Part shown: piece after piece, positions 54,299-64,000 of the stretch
How the letters are laid out: each line of letters begins with the position of its first letter
Position numbering within the stretch: the stretch's first letter is position 1
From: Pedobacter frigidisoli
GTDB lineage: Bacteria > Bacteroidota > Bacteroidia > Sphingobacteriales > Sphingobacteriaceae
DNA: 64,000 nucleotides
Reading direction: 5' to 3'
Assembly: GCF_004331675.1 (NCBI RefSeq)
Contig: NZ_SJSN01000011.1
Coordinates: forward strand, 1 to 64,000
Program-made: the position numbers and the translations under genes
Notes under the pieces: generated by a model
Database searches by the model: none
Told to the model about the DNA's origin: nothing
Seen by the model: the letters and a program-made list of their open reading frames with translations, nothing else

Positions 54299-55129
54299 TT
54301 ATTTTCCTCTTCCTTCTAATTTGGCTAAGAAACCAACCTCATCATCAGTTAAGGCTTTATTGTAAATTTTGACTTCATCTAATTGACCAGTCAAGAAATT
54401 TGCCCAAGGCTCTTTTGAATGGCTTGTTGTTTGACTTGGTGTTGTCATAAATTGAACTGTACCAAAAACTAAATTTCCAGAATTAACAAAATTCAAAGGT
54501 CCAGTTATTCCATCTAGTTTTCCAGCGCTTAGTCTAGAGCCATTTACGTATACTTTTACCATTGAGGTTGTTTCGTCATAAGAAACAGAAAACGCATTCC
54601 ATTTACCAAAAAAGTTAGCCACATTACTAACATTGTAGGTTTTGTCGCCAGTTCCATTATTTATAAACACGACTTTTATAGTTGCATTGTCGTTAGTGCT
54701 ACCATTTTCGATAAATACTTCTAAATTACCCCAAAACTGAGATTTATTAGAAAGACTGAAAAGCCCAATAATTCCAGTAGTTGGGGCAGCTGTATTTACC
54801 CATTCTGTTAATGTAAAACTCTTTAAACTTGTAACCTTAGTAGATGGAGCACTTAAAGCGTACTTATCAATTCCACCTTGTAAAGACTGTCCCTTTATAC
54901 CTGTAATGAAGCTTGTTCCTGTGTTCACACCAGCAGTGTTCGATATGCTATCGATTAAGCTGCCATCGAATGCCCAGTAGGCAACTAAATTACTTGTGGC
55001 GATTTGTTTCGAATTGGTGTATCCTCCAATGTTTAATGGTGGAGCATAGCTATTCGGATCAAATTCTTTTTGGCATGATGATAACCCCAAGGTTGCCATT
55101 GCTATTAATATAAAATATTTTGTTTTCAT
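54299..55129 (-). CDS. LamG-like (concanavalin-type) surface lipoprotein
   Basis: A 276-residue lipoprotein (lipobox LSSC, Cys19) with a LamG-like jelly-roll domain (about 45-268; VAYWAFDGSLIDS start, FTLTEWVN, GQLDEVKIYNKALTDDEV end). Located directly after susD, it occupies the position of SusE/F-type surface glycan-binding proteins and is likely to bind the glucan. No catalytic residues are recognised. Confidence 0.8.
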   Translation of the reverse strand: MKTKYFILIAMATLGLSSCQKEFDPNSYAPPLNIGGYTNSKQIATSNLVAYWAFDGSLIDSISNTAGVNTGTSFITGIKGQSLQGGIDKYALSAPSTKVTSLKSFTLTEWVNTAAPTTGIIGLFSLSNKSQFWGNLEVFIENGSTNDNATIKVVFINNGTGDKTYNVSNVANFFGKWNAFSVSYDETTSMVKVYVNGSRLSAGKLDGITGPLNFVNSGNLVFGTVQFMTTPSQTTSHSKEPWANFLTGQLDEVKIYNKALTDDEVGFLAKLEGRGK

Positions 55130-55148
55130 TTATCTTAAAATTAAGCGA

Positions 55149-56633
55149 TTAATAACCTGGGTTTTGAGTTAAAGTTCCTGCGCTTTTATCAATTTCGTTT
55201 GAAGGAATTGGCCAAACTTCATTTTTGCCAGCTTTCCAGCCTTTAGGACCAAATACTGCGGTTCCACGACCTTGGCGAATAACATCGAAGTAACGATCAT
55301 ACTCCATTGCTAATTCGACAAATCTTTCTTTCCAAATAGCTTGACGAATTACTTCCTTGTCTGTTGATGTAACATCAGGAAGAACTCCAGCAACACCTCC
55401 TCTTGCACGGGCTCGCACAAGATTTAGTGAAGTCTTGGCTAAAGTTGGATTTCCTTGTTCGTTTGCTGCTTCAGCATTCATTAACAAAACCTCTGCATAA
55501 CGAATAACTCGTACGTTTTGTTGAGCACCTTGGTTGTAGCTTGAATTAATCAAATTAAAAGGTACATATGGTTTTTGGCTGTACATCGGATTTGGCACCG
55601 TAACAGGAATGGCATCACCTTGCGGCGTAGTTTCTCCTCTAAAGATAATAGTTGCATCTCTTCTTACATCGCCAGGCTCGTATGCTGCAGCTAAAGCAGC
55701 GGTAGGAACATTCAGTCCATAACCACCTACTGTACCCCTGACGCCTTGTATTTGGCTATACTGAGATGTAGCTGAACCATCAATAGTTGGAATAATTTCA
55801 CATTGGATTTCAAATATTGATTCCACATTATTCTCATTATTTAGGCGAAAGCTTTGCTCGTAATTAGGAAATAGACTGTAACCCATCGTCATCACAGTGT
55901 TCGTTAGGCTAAGAACATCAGTCCATTTTTGTTGATACATAGCCACTTTAGCATGTAATGCAAGGGCTGCGCCTTTTGTAGCTCTACCTAAATCTGCTGC
56001 TGGATAAGTTTGAGGCAATACGGCGGCAGCATCATCTAAATCTTTCTCAATGGCAGCATAAACTTGTGCTTTAGGTGTTCTAGGGATATTAAATTCTGAA
56101 GCATCCTTAGGAACATTTAAACGTAAAGGTACATCGCCATAGGCTCTAACTAATCGAAAGTAAGAGTAAGCACGAACAAATTTAGCTTCTGCAAGATATC
56201 TAGCTTTTAAGCCTGCATCCATACTAATTGCAGGTATATTATCTAAAACTTGGTTACATAAATTAATGTTTTTGTACTGGCCATTCCAAAATCCTTGTAG
56301 CTGACCTTCTGTAGATGAGACACTAAAATCATCATAACTGTTGTAATAACTCGCATCATTTGGATCACTGCCTTTTTCGGCGTCATCACCACCAACACTT
56401 TCTATTGCTATCGCCGGAAATCCTGTGTTATCATTGGCTCGCAGTATACCATAGATTGAATTAACAGCTTTAGTTGCATCATCTTGAGTTTTCCAAAATG
56501 TAATGGCGGGTTGCTGTGCTTGGGGATCTACATCTAAAAAACTTTTTTTACATGCAGGCAGTGTGAATAGACTTGTGCACAGAGCGACAAGTCCAATCTT
56601 TTGTATATAATTATTTTTATAATTTAATTTCAT
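55149..56633 (-). CDS. RagB/SusD-family outer-membrane lipoprotein
   Basis: A 494-residue SusD-like lipoprotein (lipobox LPAC, Cys27) with a tetratricopeptide-type helical core; QPAITFWKTQDDATKAVNSIYG at the start, and RYAEVLLMNAEAANEQG and WKERFVELAMEYDRYFDVIRQG near the end, are family landmarks. It forms the lid on the SusC barrel and captures oligosaccharides. It follows susC after 11 bases and is co-transcribed. Confidence 0.95.
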   Translation of the reverse strand: MKLNYKNNYIQKIGLVALCTSLFTLPACKKSFLDVDPQAQQPAITFWKTQDDATKAVNSIYGILRANDNTGFPAIAIESVGGDDAEKGSDPNDASYYNSYDDFSVSSTEGQLQGFWNGQYKNINLCNQVLDNIPAISMDAGLKARYLAEAKFVRAYSYFRLVRAYGDVPLRLNVPKDASEFNIPRTPKAQVYAAIEKDLDDAAAVLPQTYPAADLGRATKGAALALHAKVAMYQQKWTDVLSLTNTVMTMGYSLFPNYEQSFRLNNENNVESIFEIQCEIIPTIDGSATSQYSQIQGVRGTVGGYGLNVPTAALAAAYEPGDVRRDATIIFRGETTPQGDAIPVTVPNPMYSQKPYVPFNLINSSYNQGAQQNVRVIRYAEVLLMNAEAANEQGNPTLAKTSLNLVRARARGGVAGVLPDVTSTDKEVIRQAIWKERFVELAMEYDRYFDVIRQGRGTAVFGPKGWKAGKNEVWPIPSNEIDKSAGTLTQNPGY

Positions 56634-56644
56634 GGCTATGTTTA

Positions 56645-59600
56645 TTAGAAAGTAACTTGGAGACCTAATCTATAAGTAGCTGATAAAGGATAAACGCTTG
56701 CATCGATTCCAGCATTTGTTGGTGATCCTCCAATTTCAGGAGTAAAGCCTTTATAACCAAAAAGATTCACGGCATTTTGCGCATCAACAAAAACTCTTAT
56801 TCTTTGCATCTTCCATTTGCTCATTAACATTGATGGTAAAGCATATCCCAATTGAATATTTCTTAAACGAATGTATGAACCGTCTTCAACATAAAATGAA
56901 TTAGGGGCAGCATTTGCAGTTGAGCCTACAGCAGCCGAAGGATAGGTGGTTGAAGTGCCAGCTCCATGCCATCTGTTATCGTAAAAATCTTTACTAAAAT
57001 TTTCATTACCAAAGCGATACGCAACATTTGCATTGAATACATCCACACCAGCAACTCCTTGGATGTCTAATGACATATCGAAGTTCTTGTAGTTGAATGA
57101 AGTATTTAAACCATAACTGAATTTAGGATTAGGATTACCTAGAACAATACGGTCTTTACCATCAATAATTCCATCACCGTTTTGATCTGTGTATCTAAAA
57201 TCACCTGGCTTAGCTGTTTTTTGGGCTGATGCAGCAACTTCAGCAGTATTTTGAAAGATTCCAGCTACATCGTAACCGAAGAACTCTCCAATTGCACCAC
57301 CTTGAATTGTACGTGTTGCTAACGCACCATTCGCTATTCCAGCACCGCCTGCATAAATTGGATTTAAACCAGTTACTACAGATATAACTTTGTTGTTATT
57401 AATTCCAATATTCCCACTAATTGAATATCCAAAACCGCTTTTTGTTTTATCAGTAAATGTTGCTAAAAATTCAAATCCTCTGTTTTGGAAATCTGCTTGA
57501 TTGCCAATTAATGATCCTGTTGCTGTTCCAATAGAACTTAAAACGGGAATTTCAAAAATGGCTTGTTCAGTTTTTTTGTTGTAAATACCTGTTTCGATGC
57601 TTAAACGATTATCCAAAAATCTTGCCTCAATACCAAGATCTGTACCAGTTGTACGCTCCCAATTTAGAAAAGAAGGAACCAATGAGTTGATGTTTGCACC
57701 AGTGTATCCAACGCCATTAAAAAAGGCTACTAAATCACCACCTTGAAATACAGTTAGCGTAGTTGGATTAATTGGAACACCTGCATTACCTACCTTACCC
57801 CATGATCCTTTTAGTTTTAAGTAATTAACAACTTTTTGATCTTTCATGAAATCTTCATTGCTAATTACCCAACCTGCACCAACTGCTGGGAAATTACCCC
57901 ATAAGTCACCACCCCCAAAAAATTGAGATGCTCCGTCTCTACGAATAGTAGCATTTAACAGATATTTATCCTTATAAGAATAATTCACGCGACCAAAGTA
58001 AGAAGCTGATGTTGATAAAGTTCCACCATCCACTACAGTACGCGTAGCCGCAGTTCCTAGAGCTAGGTATAAATCACCATCACTTGAATAGGGAACATCA
58101 AAAGCTTTCGAATTAATAAAATAAGATTTTCTTCGTTGCGCTGTTGTTCCTAGTAAAGCTGTTATGTTATGATTGCCAAAAGTATTTTTATACGTTAAGG
58201 TATTTTCTAGGATCCAGTTTCTTGTTTCACTTCTCTTTATTTCTAACGTGCTTTGTGTTGTTCTCTGTCCCTGTGTTGCTGCATATATAGGCGTGTATGC
58301 TCTAACCTCATTCTGGCCAAAATCTCCGCCAGCGCTGGTTTTAAAGGTAAAATTTTTGGCAAATGTTAATTCGGCATAAACATTTCCATTCATTCTATAG
58401 TTTTTAGATTTCTGATTAAAATAATCTAAAGTAACCTGTGGATTGAAATTGTTTCCACCACCTAAGCTAAAATCATTCGCATCGCCATAAGTTCCATCAG
58501 CGTAATAAACAGGTACTACTGGTCCTGCTGTGTAGAGCTGACGAAATATACCATCGTTAATGTCGTTTGTATTAATGGCTGTACCCGAAACGGTATAACC
58601 GATTTTTAAAGGTTTTAATACCTGAAAATCATTGGATAATTTAGCTGTATAACGTTTATAGTTCTGAGTTTTCACTATTCCATCCTCATTAGTGTAACCT
58701 AAAGAGAAATTGTAAGTTGTTTTCTCTGTTCCACCATTTACTGAGATTTGATGATTCGTTTGTAAAGCATTTCTAAATGCTTGATTGTACCAGTTTGTAC
58801 CCGTACCAAATGAAGAAGGATTAGTAAACAACGGATTGGCGCCGTTTGATGCAGATAGTTCGTTAATTATGGTTGCATATTCTGTGGCATTAGCCATTTC
58901 AACTTGGTTGGTTACAGCCTTATAACCTATAGATCCATTATATGCTATACTAGGTTCGCCAATTTTACCTCTTTTTGTGGTTACCAAAACAACACCATTT
59001 GCTGCACGAATACCGTAGATAGATTGAGATGAAGCATCTTTAAGAATACTTAAGTTTTCGATATCGGCCGGGTTTAAGAAGCTAATGTCATCATACCACA
59101 CACCATCAACAACGTATAAAACACCAGTATTGCCATAAACTGTTCCAGTACCACGGATAGTTATTTGCGGAGATGAACCTGGAGCACCGTTATTGGTTAT
59201 AGAAACACCTGCAACTTTACCTTGCAAAGCACTTACAGGATTAACAGATGCCTGTTTTGAAATATCTTCACCTTTTACAGTTGCTACAGATCCTGTAACG
59301 TCGATTTTTCTTTGTGTACCATAACCCACCACTACTACTTGCTCTAATTGTTGTGATGATGATACTAGTGAAACATTTATTGTTGTACGGTTAGCAACAG
59401 CCTGCTCTTGTGCTGTGTAACCTACGAAGTTAAATACCAATGTGGCATTTGCCGGAGCACTAATTGAGTAGTTTCCGTTTGCATCTGTTTGTGTGCCGTT
59501 TTGTGTTCCCTTGATTAAAATAGTTACGCCAGGAAGGGAGGTTTTGTCGCCTCCATCAAGTACCTTACCTTTTACAGTAATGTTTTGCGCAATCGCTACA

Positions 59601-59659
59601 TTAATCATTAGTAGACAAAAAGCAGCGAGAACAGAAAGTCTTGTAAAAATTCTTTTCAT
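56645..59659 (-). CDS. SusC/RagA-family TonB-linked outer-membrane transporter
   Basis: A 1004-residue SusC-type transporter: signal peptide (about 1-24), carboxypeptidase-regulatory-like domain (about 28-115), plug (about 120-235, with GTVYGNTGVLYVVDGVWYDD) and a large beta-barrel ending in Phe. Unlike the receptor at 39 kb it has no STN domain, so control is not by FecI/FecR. It imports oligosaccharides across the outer membrane with its SusD partner and heads the glucan operon. Confidence 0.95.
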   Translation of the reverse strand: MKRIFTRLSVLAAFCLLMINVAIAQNITVKGKVLDGGDKTSLPGVTILIKGTQNGTQTDANGNYSISAPANATLVFNFVGYTAQEQAVANRTTINVSLVSSSQQLEQVVVVGYGTQRKIDVTGSVATVKGEDISKQASVNPVSALQGKVAGVSITNNGAPGSSPQITIRGTGTVYGNTGVLYVVDGVWYDDISFLNPADIENLSILKDASSQSIYGIRAANGVVLVTTKRGKIGEPSIAYNGSIGYKAVTNQVEMANATEYATIINELSASNGANPLFTNPSSFGTGTNWYNQAFRNALQTNHQISVNGGTEKTTYNFSLGYTNEDGIVKTQNYKRYTAKLSNDFQVLKPLKIGYTVSGTAINTNDINDGIFRQLYTAGPVVPVYYADGTYGDANDFSLGGGNNFNPQVTLDYFNQKSKNYRMNGNVYAELTFAKNFTFKTSAGGDFGQNEVRAYTPIYAATQGQRTTQSTLEIKRSETRNWILENTLTYKNTFGNHNITALLGTTAQRRKSYFINSKAFDVPYSSDGDLYLALGTAATRTVVDGGTLSTSASYFGRVNYSYKDKYLLNATIRRDGASQFFGGGDLWGNFPAVGAGWVISNEDFMKDQKVVNYLKLKGSWGKVGNAGVPINPTTLTVFQGGDLVAFFNGVGYTGANINSLVPSFLNWERTTGTDLGIEARFLDNRLSIETGIYNKKTEQAIFEIPVLSSIGTATGSLIGNQADFQNRGFEFLATFTDKTKSGFGYSISGNIGINNNKVISVVTGLNPIYAGGAGIANGALATRTIQGGAIGEFFGYDVAGIFQNTAEVAASAQKTAKPGDFRYTDQNGDGIIDGKDRIVLGNPNPKFSYGLNTSFNYKNFDMSLDIQGVAGVDVFNANVAYRFGNENFSKDFYDNRWHGAGTSTTYPSAAVGSTANAAPNSFYVEDGSYIRLRNIQLGYALPSMLMSKWKMQRIRVFVDAQNAVNLFGYKGFTPEIGGSPTNAGIDASVYPLSATYRLGLQVTF

Positions 59660-60014
59660 GCTTTATTATATATTTAGTTAATTGTTATGTTAAAAGTGAG
59701 GTTGTTTTTTTGCTTGTGCAAGTAATGTTACCTCTACATTATTACATCAAACAGTTTGGAAAGGTATCTCAGCGACAAAAACTAATTTGGAATTTAGGCT
59801 AAAAACAGGCTTTTTAAGATTGGAACTGAATAATTACCTGCACACTCGTGTAGCCCATACACTAAGTGTTTTGTGGGGTGCTTAATCTCAGTTTGAGAAG
59901 GTAATGATGTAGTGGTAAAATACAGAGATATTTCTTTTAGCCAAAATATTGAATTTTTATGCAAACGTTCCCGAGATACTTTTAAGCCATTTTATTTTAA
60001 TAAACCACGAATCG
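59660..60014 (-). promoter_or_regulatory. Upstream region of susC with two short dyads
   Basis: This 355-base gap between the regulator and susC should hold the operon promoter and operators. Two neighbouring dyads, ACACTCGTGT (59842-59851) and ACACTAAGTGT (59859-59869), have centres about 17-18 bases apart, a spacing that suits a dimeric regulator. No TAnnTTTG box was found. Confidence 0.35.
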
Positions 60015-62868
60015 TTACAACTCCATTAGAAATTCTGTAAGGTTTTTGTCGTGTGGTACTTCTAATTTTTTGCGAAGGCGATATCTTCGAATTTCCACAC
60101 CTCGTAAGCTTATGTTTAGTAATGAAGACATCTCTTTACTACTCATATTCATTCTTAGATATGCGCAAAGCTTTAAGTCGTTTGGGACAAGGTCTGGATG
60201 TTGGGCTTTTAGTTTTTTAAAGAAACTTTCATGCGCCTCATTAAAACTGTTTTCGAAAAGATGCCAATCTCGTTCATCGTTCATCCCATCGTTAATAACT
60301 TTTTGGATTTTTCTGGTTTGATCATCAGAAAGCTTCTTGCCAGTTTCATCTTTCAATTTGGTTATCTCATCGCTTAACTTTTGGAGCAACTCATTTTTAT
60401 AAACCAATGTCATTGCGGAGTTCGCTAATTCCCTATTTTTAGAGGCCAGTTCTGCTTGTAATTTTTCGGTTTGGAGCTTAATGATTTGCTTCTCATTTGC
60501 TTCCGTCTCAAGTTTTAATATTTCATCTTGCTCGCTTTGCAGTCTGTCGGTAATTTTCTCACTGTCTCTTCGGAGCTTCTGTTCATATATTTTTTTACCC
60601 AAGATCAGAATGATCACAACAGCAATTACATAAAGAAGAATTGCCCAGTTGTTTAGGTACCAAGGCCTCAGAATTATAAATTCATAAATGGTTTCCTTAC
60701 TGATGGAGTTGTTGTCAATTTTGGCTCTAATTTTAAATTTATAGCTTCCACTGCTTAGATTTGTGAAATCTTTTTGGGTGGCATAACTCCAATCAGACCA
60801 TTCTTTTGAATAACCCTCCAAATAATATTGATATTTAACTTTCGCCTGGCGATAGAAAGGTAATGAGAAAGAGATCCTAATATTATTGCGGCTGTTTTTA
60901 ATTTCCGTTGGTTCTGTATTATTACCAGATTCACTAATGAGTGAGTATTTATCAGTAATATCTTCTACTCGTCTGATCAAGACAGCTGGCAATTGCTGTT
61001 TTTCTATGGTCAGCGCTTCTGCGGGGTTATAAATCACGAAACCATCATCTACACTAACCAAATAAATTAAATTACTTATGCGGCTGATGTTCTCATAATA
61101 CTGAACCATTCTTCCATCGAGAATGCTAAACTGATTGGAATCTATTTCCACTTTTCCTGGCTCAGAAAAATTAACCAGAGCTGTTTTTCCATGGTTAATA
61201 AACCAATATCTTTTTTCCCCTGCGCTAATTATTTTGTTTGAAGTGGCGAATGAACCAACCCTTTTATTTAAGGTTTCGTATTTGGTAAACTTATTGCTCA
61301 ATTCATCATAAGTGTAAAACCCAGCATCAGAAGAAAAAACGATCTTATTTTCTAGATTAAAAATATTGATGTTGTAATTTCCTGGCAGACCATTTCTTTC
61401 ATCAAAATATTTTATACTAGTTACTTTTTTGTAATCAGCGCTTAGGCTAAGTTTATATAAACCTTTGTAGGCGTGGCCAACCCAGATATCTCCTTTATTA
61501 TCTTTTTCGATATACCTAGAAGGCGCATCAAATCCAGCAATTCTGGATTCGAATTTTAAGCCGCCAGCTGCGGAAGTAGAAAATAGCGACAAACCTGTAT
61601 AGGTTCCCTGAATGAGATAATTTGGATTCGATTGGAGCTTCTTTATTGTCCAGCCGCCACTTGATCTCGAAATCCATTCAATGCGATCGCCAATTACCTT
61701 GAACGTTCCACTATTATGGCCGCAGATTAATTCATTATCTACGATTGCCAATTCCCAAACCTGCCCCTGAGAATTTGGAATAAGCTTAAAATTGAAATTG
61801 AGTTGGTTAATTGGCGACCACTCACTATAAAATAAACCTTGATTGGTGCCTAAGTAAATTTTGTTGTTAAAGATTATACTCGAGTAAACTGTTCCAAATT
61901 GGCCCGTTTTGTCGAAATAAAAATAAAGTGGTGAGTTCAATTCAATTCGATCTATTCCATTGTCCAATCCCGCCCATAAATTTTGCTCATTATCAGCATA
62001 TAAACTTAGTATGGTATTGTTTTGAAGTCCGCTTGATTTGTTAATTCGCTGTACAACCTTTCCTGATTCATCAATAATGATTAAACCATTAAGAATTGTT
62101 CCATAGGCATAATATTTACCCAACAACATTACCCCATTATTGAGTTGGTAGGTTTTTAAATAATCATTAGCTGATGTAATTAATGGAGAAAAATCTTTTC
62201 CATTGTAAATAAAAAGACCGTTTTTGCTCGTGCCAATGATGAATTGGTTATTTTTATATGGGAGGATAGATAAAATCCCTTCTTTACCTAGTTTATCACT
62301 TTGTGGGATGAAAATTAACTTGCTACCAATGAGTTCATAAAGTCCTTTTTCCAGTACCTCGATAAAATACCGACTATTAACCTTATGGAGAAAAAGAAAG
62401 GAAGATGGCGATTTAGCAATTTCTATCTTATTGTTTTTGTAAATGAATATTTTAGAGAATGATTGAAATATTACACGATCCTTATCTACATAAATTTTCC
62501 AGATTTCATCGGTTACTGTAATCCCTTTTGGCAACAGTTTAGTGAGGGAATTATAAGAAAGTTTACTGTTTTTAATTGCCCAATATCCAAATTCTCCAAA
62601 ACTTCCTGTATAAATTCTCCCATTATTATCAGTAGCTACAGATCTCACAATCTGCCTGTTGGGCATTTTATATTTCTGCCAAAAACGACCATCAAAAGTT
62701 AAAAGTCCTTCGGCATTTCCAAACAATGCTCCAATTTTGATTCCCAGATGCATAAACAGATTTTGGATAATTTTCAATATAAGGAACACCAATACTTTTA
62801 ATATCGGCTGCATAGGTGTTTAAGGATGTAAGGGATAGTAGTAAAAGGAAACAGAAAAGTTTTAGCAT
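60015..62868 (-). CDS. SusR-like propeller/Y_Y_Y regulator with LuxR-type HTH, 5' end frameshifted
   Basis: The main frame (to 62813) encodes a periplasmic two-component-type beta-propeller region, a Y_Y_Y domain, one membrane segment (WAILLYVIAVVIILILG), a coiled coil and a C-terminal LuxR-type HTH (MSSKEMSSLLNISLRGVEIRRYR). Such one-piece regulators sense oligosaccharides in the periplasm and control the adjacent susCD operon. The true start appears to be the ATG at 62868: it gives a signal peptide and VPYIENYPKSVYASGNQNWSI, then runs out of frame to a stop at 62692-62694. The expected continuation, FGNAEGLLTFDG, is in the other frame from about 62723. A short non-triplet deletion is likely, so export and sensing may be lost. 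Confidence 0.75.
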
Positions 62869-62986
62869 AAAATGGTTTATTGGTTAGGCCATTGTTACAC
62901 AAAGTAAATGAAAAATTGTTGGATGGAAGATAGGGGATGGTTAATAGTTTATAGTTAATAGCCTACGGGCATTCAATCGATTGAGA

Positions 62987-63340
62987 TTAGTGTAATGAGT
63001 TTTTTAAGGTAGAAATCATTTTACAAAGCTGTTCGAATTCGGAATATAGCCGTTTGAATTCTATTTCAGAAATATATTTTCTAGAGACAGCCATAAATAA
63101 ACAACTCACAACTTCTAGTCCTTAGCGAACGGAATAAGTCAAAAATCTTGAAAACTCGGCTTTTGATTGTCCTAAACATCCCTCTGCGATATTTAGATTT
63201 ACAGAATCAGCAGCTTTTTTAATCTGATTAGACAAGCTAAAAAGTTCAATTTTTGGAAACTCTTTCGCTATAGCATCTATTTCATTACTAAGCTTCAAGG
63301 ATATTTGCCAAACCTTTAATTCTTCAAATTTGAAAGCCAT
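62987..63340 (-). pseudogene. Four-helix-bundle (23S rRNA-intervening-sequence-type) protein gene with in-frame stop
   Basis: The frame reads 72 residues typical of the four-helix-bundle family (ELKVWQISLKLSNEI, SNQIKKAADSVNLNIAEG, FSRFLTYSVR) and then hits TAA at 63122-63124. Reading on in the same frame gives GLEVVSCLFMA, SRKYISEIEFKRLY and a stop at 62987-62989, which is the expected remainder for a total of about 117 codons. A single nonsense change therefore splits the gene. These small proteins have no established function. Confidence 0.75.
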
Positions 63341-63442
63341 AACTTTTATTTCAGAATTAAAGATATGTTTTAAAATGTAAATATCGGTGATGATTAATTT
63401 GGGTTGGGAGCATAAATGCCATTAACCATCAACCATATACTA

Positions 63443-64000
63443 TCATCCCACTTCCATCTTTTTCCCTACAGGTTGAGGGACTTTAACGTAATACCCCGTT
63501 CCATCATAAGGGCGTTTGCGAGGATTGCTTGTGCAAACTACAGAACAACAACCTTGCAGTTCATCACCACATTCATCGCACTGGGTAATGTGCTCATTAC
63601 ATTCTGGATTGGAGCAGTTAATCATTTTTGGAGTGGTTTTTCCGCAGTTGTAACATACAGAAACAATGGTTGGGTTTACTGCATTTACATCGACAGCAAT
63701 ACGGTTATCGAAAACATAACATTTACCCTCGAAATCCTTTCCACCAGCTTCTTTACCATATTTTATAATGCCGCCATGCAATTGGTAAACATCGTTAAAA
63801 CCATGATGCAAAAGTAGGGCAGAGGCTTTTTCGCACTTGATTCCACCAGTACAATAGGTTAAAATCTTTTTGTCTTTATATTGCGCAAGCTGATTTATTT
63901 GCTCCGGAAAATCGCGAAAATTCTCAATATCCAAAGTAAGGGCATTCTTAAATTTGCCTAGATTATGCTCATAATTAGATCTAACATCTAAAATAATAAC
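63443..64000 (-). CDS. trhO: tRNA uridine(34) hydroxylase, C-terminal part (cut by window edge)
   Basis: The frame is open to the last base, so the N-terminus lies outside; 185 residues are visible. A rhodanese domain carries the active-site cysteine in TYCTGGIKCEK, followed by HGGIIKYG and a cysteine-rich C-terminal part (CYNCG, CSNPEC, CDECG) typical of the TrhO/YceA family. The enzyme makes 5-hydroxyuridine at the tRNA wobble position in an oxygen-dependent reaction. The extent of the missing part cannot be judged. Confidence 0.9.
   Translation of the reverse strand, partial: VIILDVRSNYEHNLGKFKNALTLDIENFRDFPEQINQLAQYKDKKILTYCTGGIKCEKASALLLHHGFNDVYQLHGGIIKYGKEAGGKDFEGKCYVFDNRIAVDVNAVNPTIVSVCYNCGKTTPKMINCSNPECNEHITQCDECGDELQGCCSVVCTSNPRKRPYDGTGYYVKVPQPVGKKMEVG

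Overview
The window looks like chromosome of a Bacteroidota bacterium, most likely a Pedobacter-like member of the Sphingobacteriaceae. Supporting signs are SusC/SusD and FecI/FecR/TonB-receptor systems, promoters with the Bacteroidota -7 box TAnnTTTG, AT-rich intergenic DNA, and exported proteins with Tat or lipoprotein signals. No rRNA, tRNA or CRISPR array was seen. A partial IS4-type transposase sits at the left edge.

Layout. 0-18 kb is mostly housekeeping: msrB, an RlpA-like protein, nrdB-nrdA, a CWC protein, a flotillin-like protein, the agmatine-to-putrescine pair aguB-aguA, fabG, an L,D-transpeptidase, a VWA membrane protein, a TRIC-type channel, ftsB/divIC and eno. 18-27 kb holds an esterase, a GNAT protein, an ABC ATPase-permease pair, an apparently gutted MscS channel gene, a PBP4-type peptidase, a CDP-alcohol transferase, asd and a short lamin-tail protein.

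27-44 kb is one minus-strand block. ECF sigma factor, FecR and a FecA-type receptor with an STN domain are followed by a glycoside 3-oxidation set: GMC dehydrogenase with a Tat-carrying subunit 3, cytochrome c, two Gfo/Idh/MocA oxidoreductases, a DUF1080 (3-keto-disaccharide hydrolase) protein, an MFS permease and four sugar isomerase/epimerase-type TIM barrels. The likely role is oxidation of glycosides at C3 in the periplasm, cleavage of the keto-glycoside, and further isomerisation and reduction.

44-46 kb carries tdh and yebC. 46-63 kb is a second sugar locus: SusC, SusD, a LamG lipoprotein, two GH144-type enzymes, a GH43-type enzyme with a discoidin domain, a GH3 beta-glucosidase and an esterase. 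Two GH144 enzymes plus GH3 suggest beta-1,2-glucan as substrate. The adjacent SusR-like regulator has a disrupted 5' end. A four-helix-bundle gene with an in-frame stop and the 3' part of trhO close the window.

The least expected signal is between the genes. At least six intergenic elements share flanks (AGTCCCGC on one side, a GCCGCTTC..ATCGGGTTTA-like motif on the other) and a purine loop (AGAAAA or GAAGA), while the hairpin stems differ in sequence. Several other palindromic repeat families are present; some abut start or stop codons and create false N-terminal extensions.
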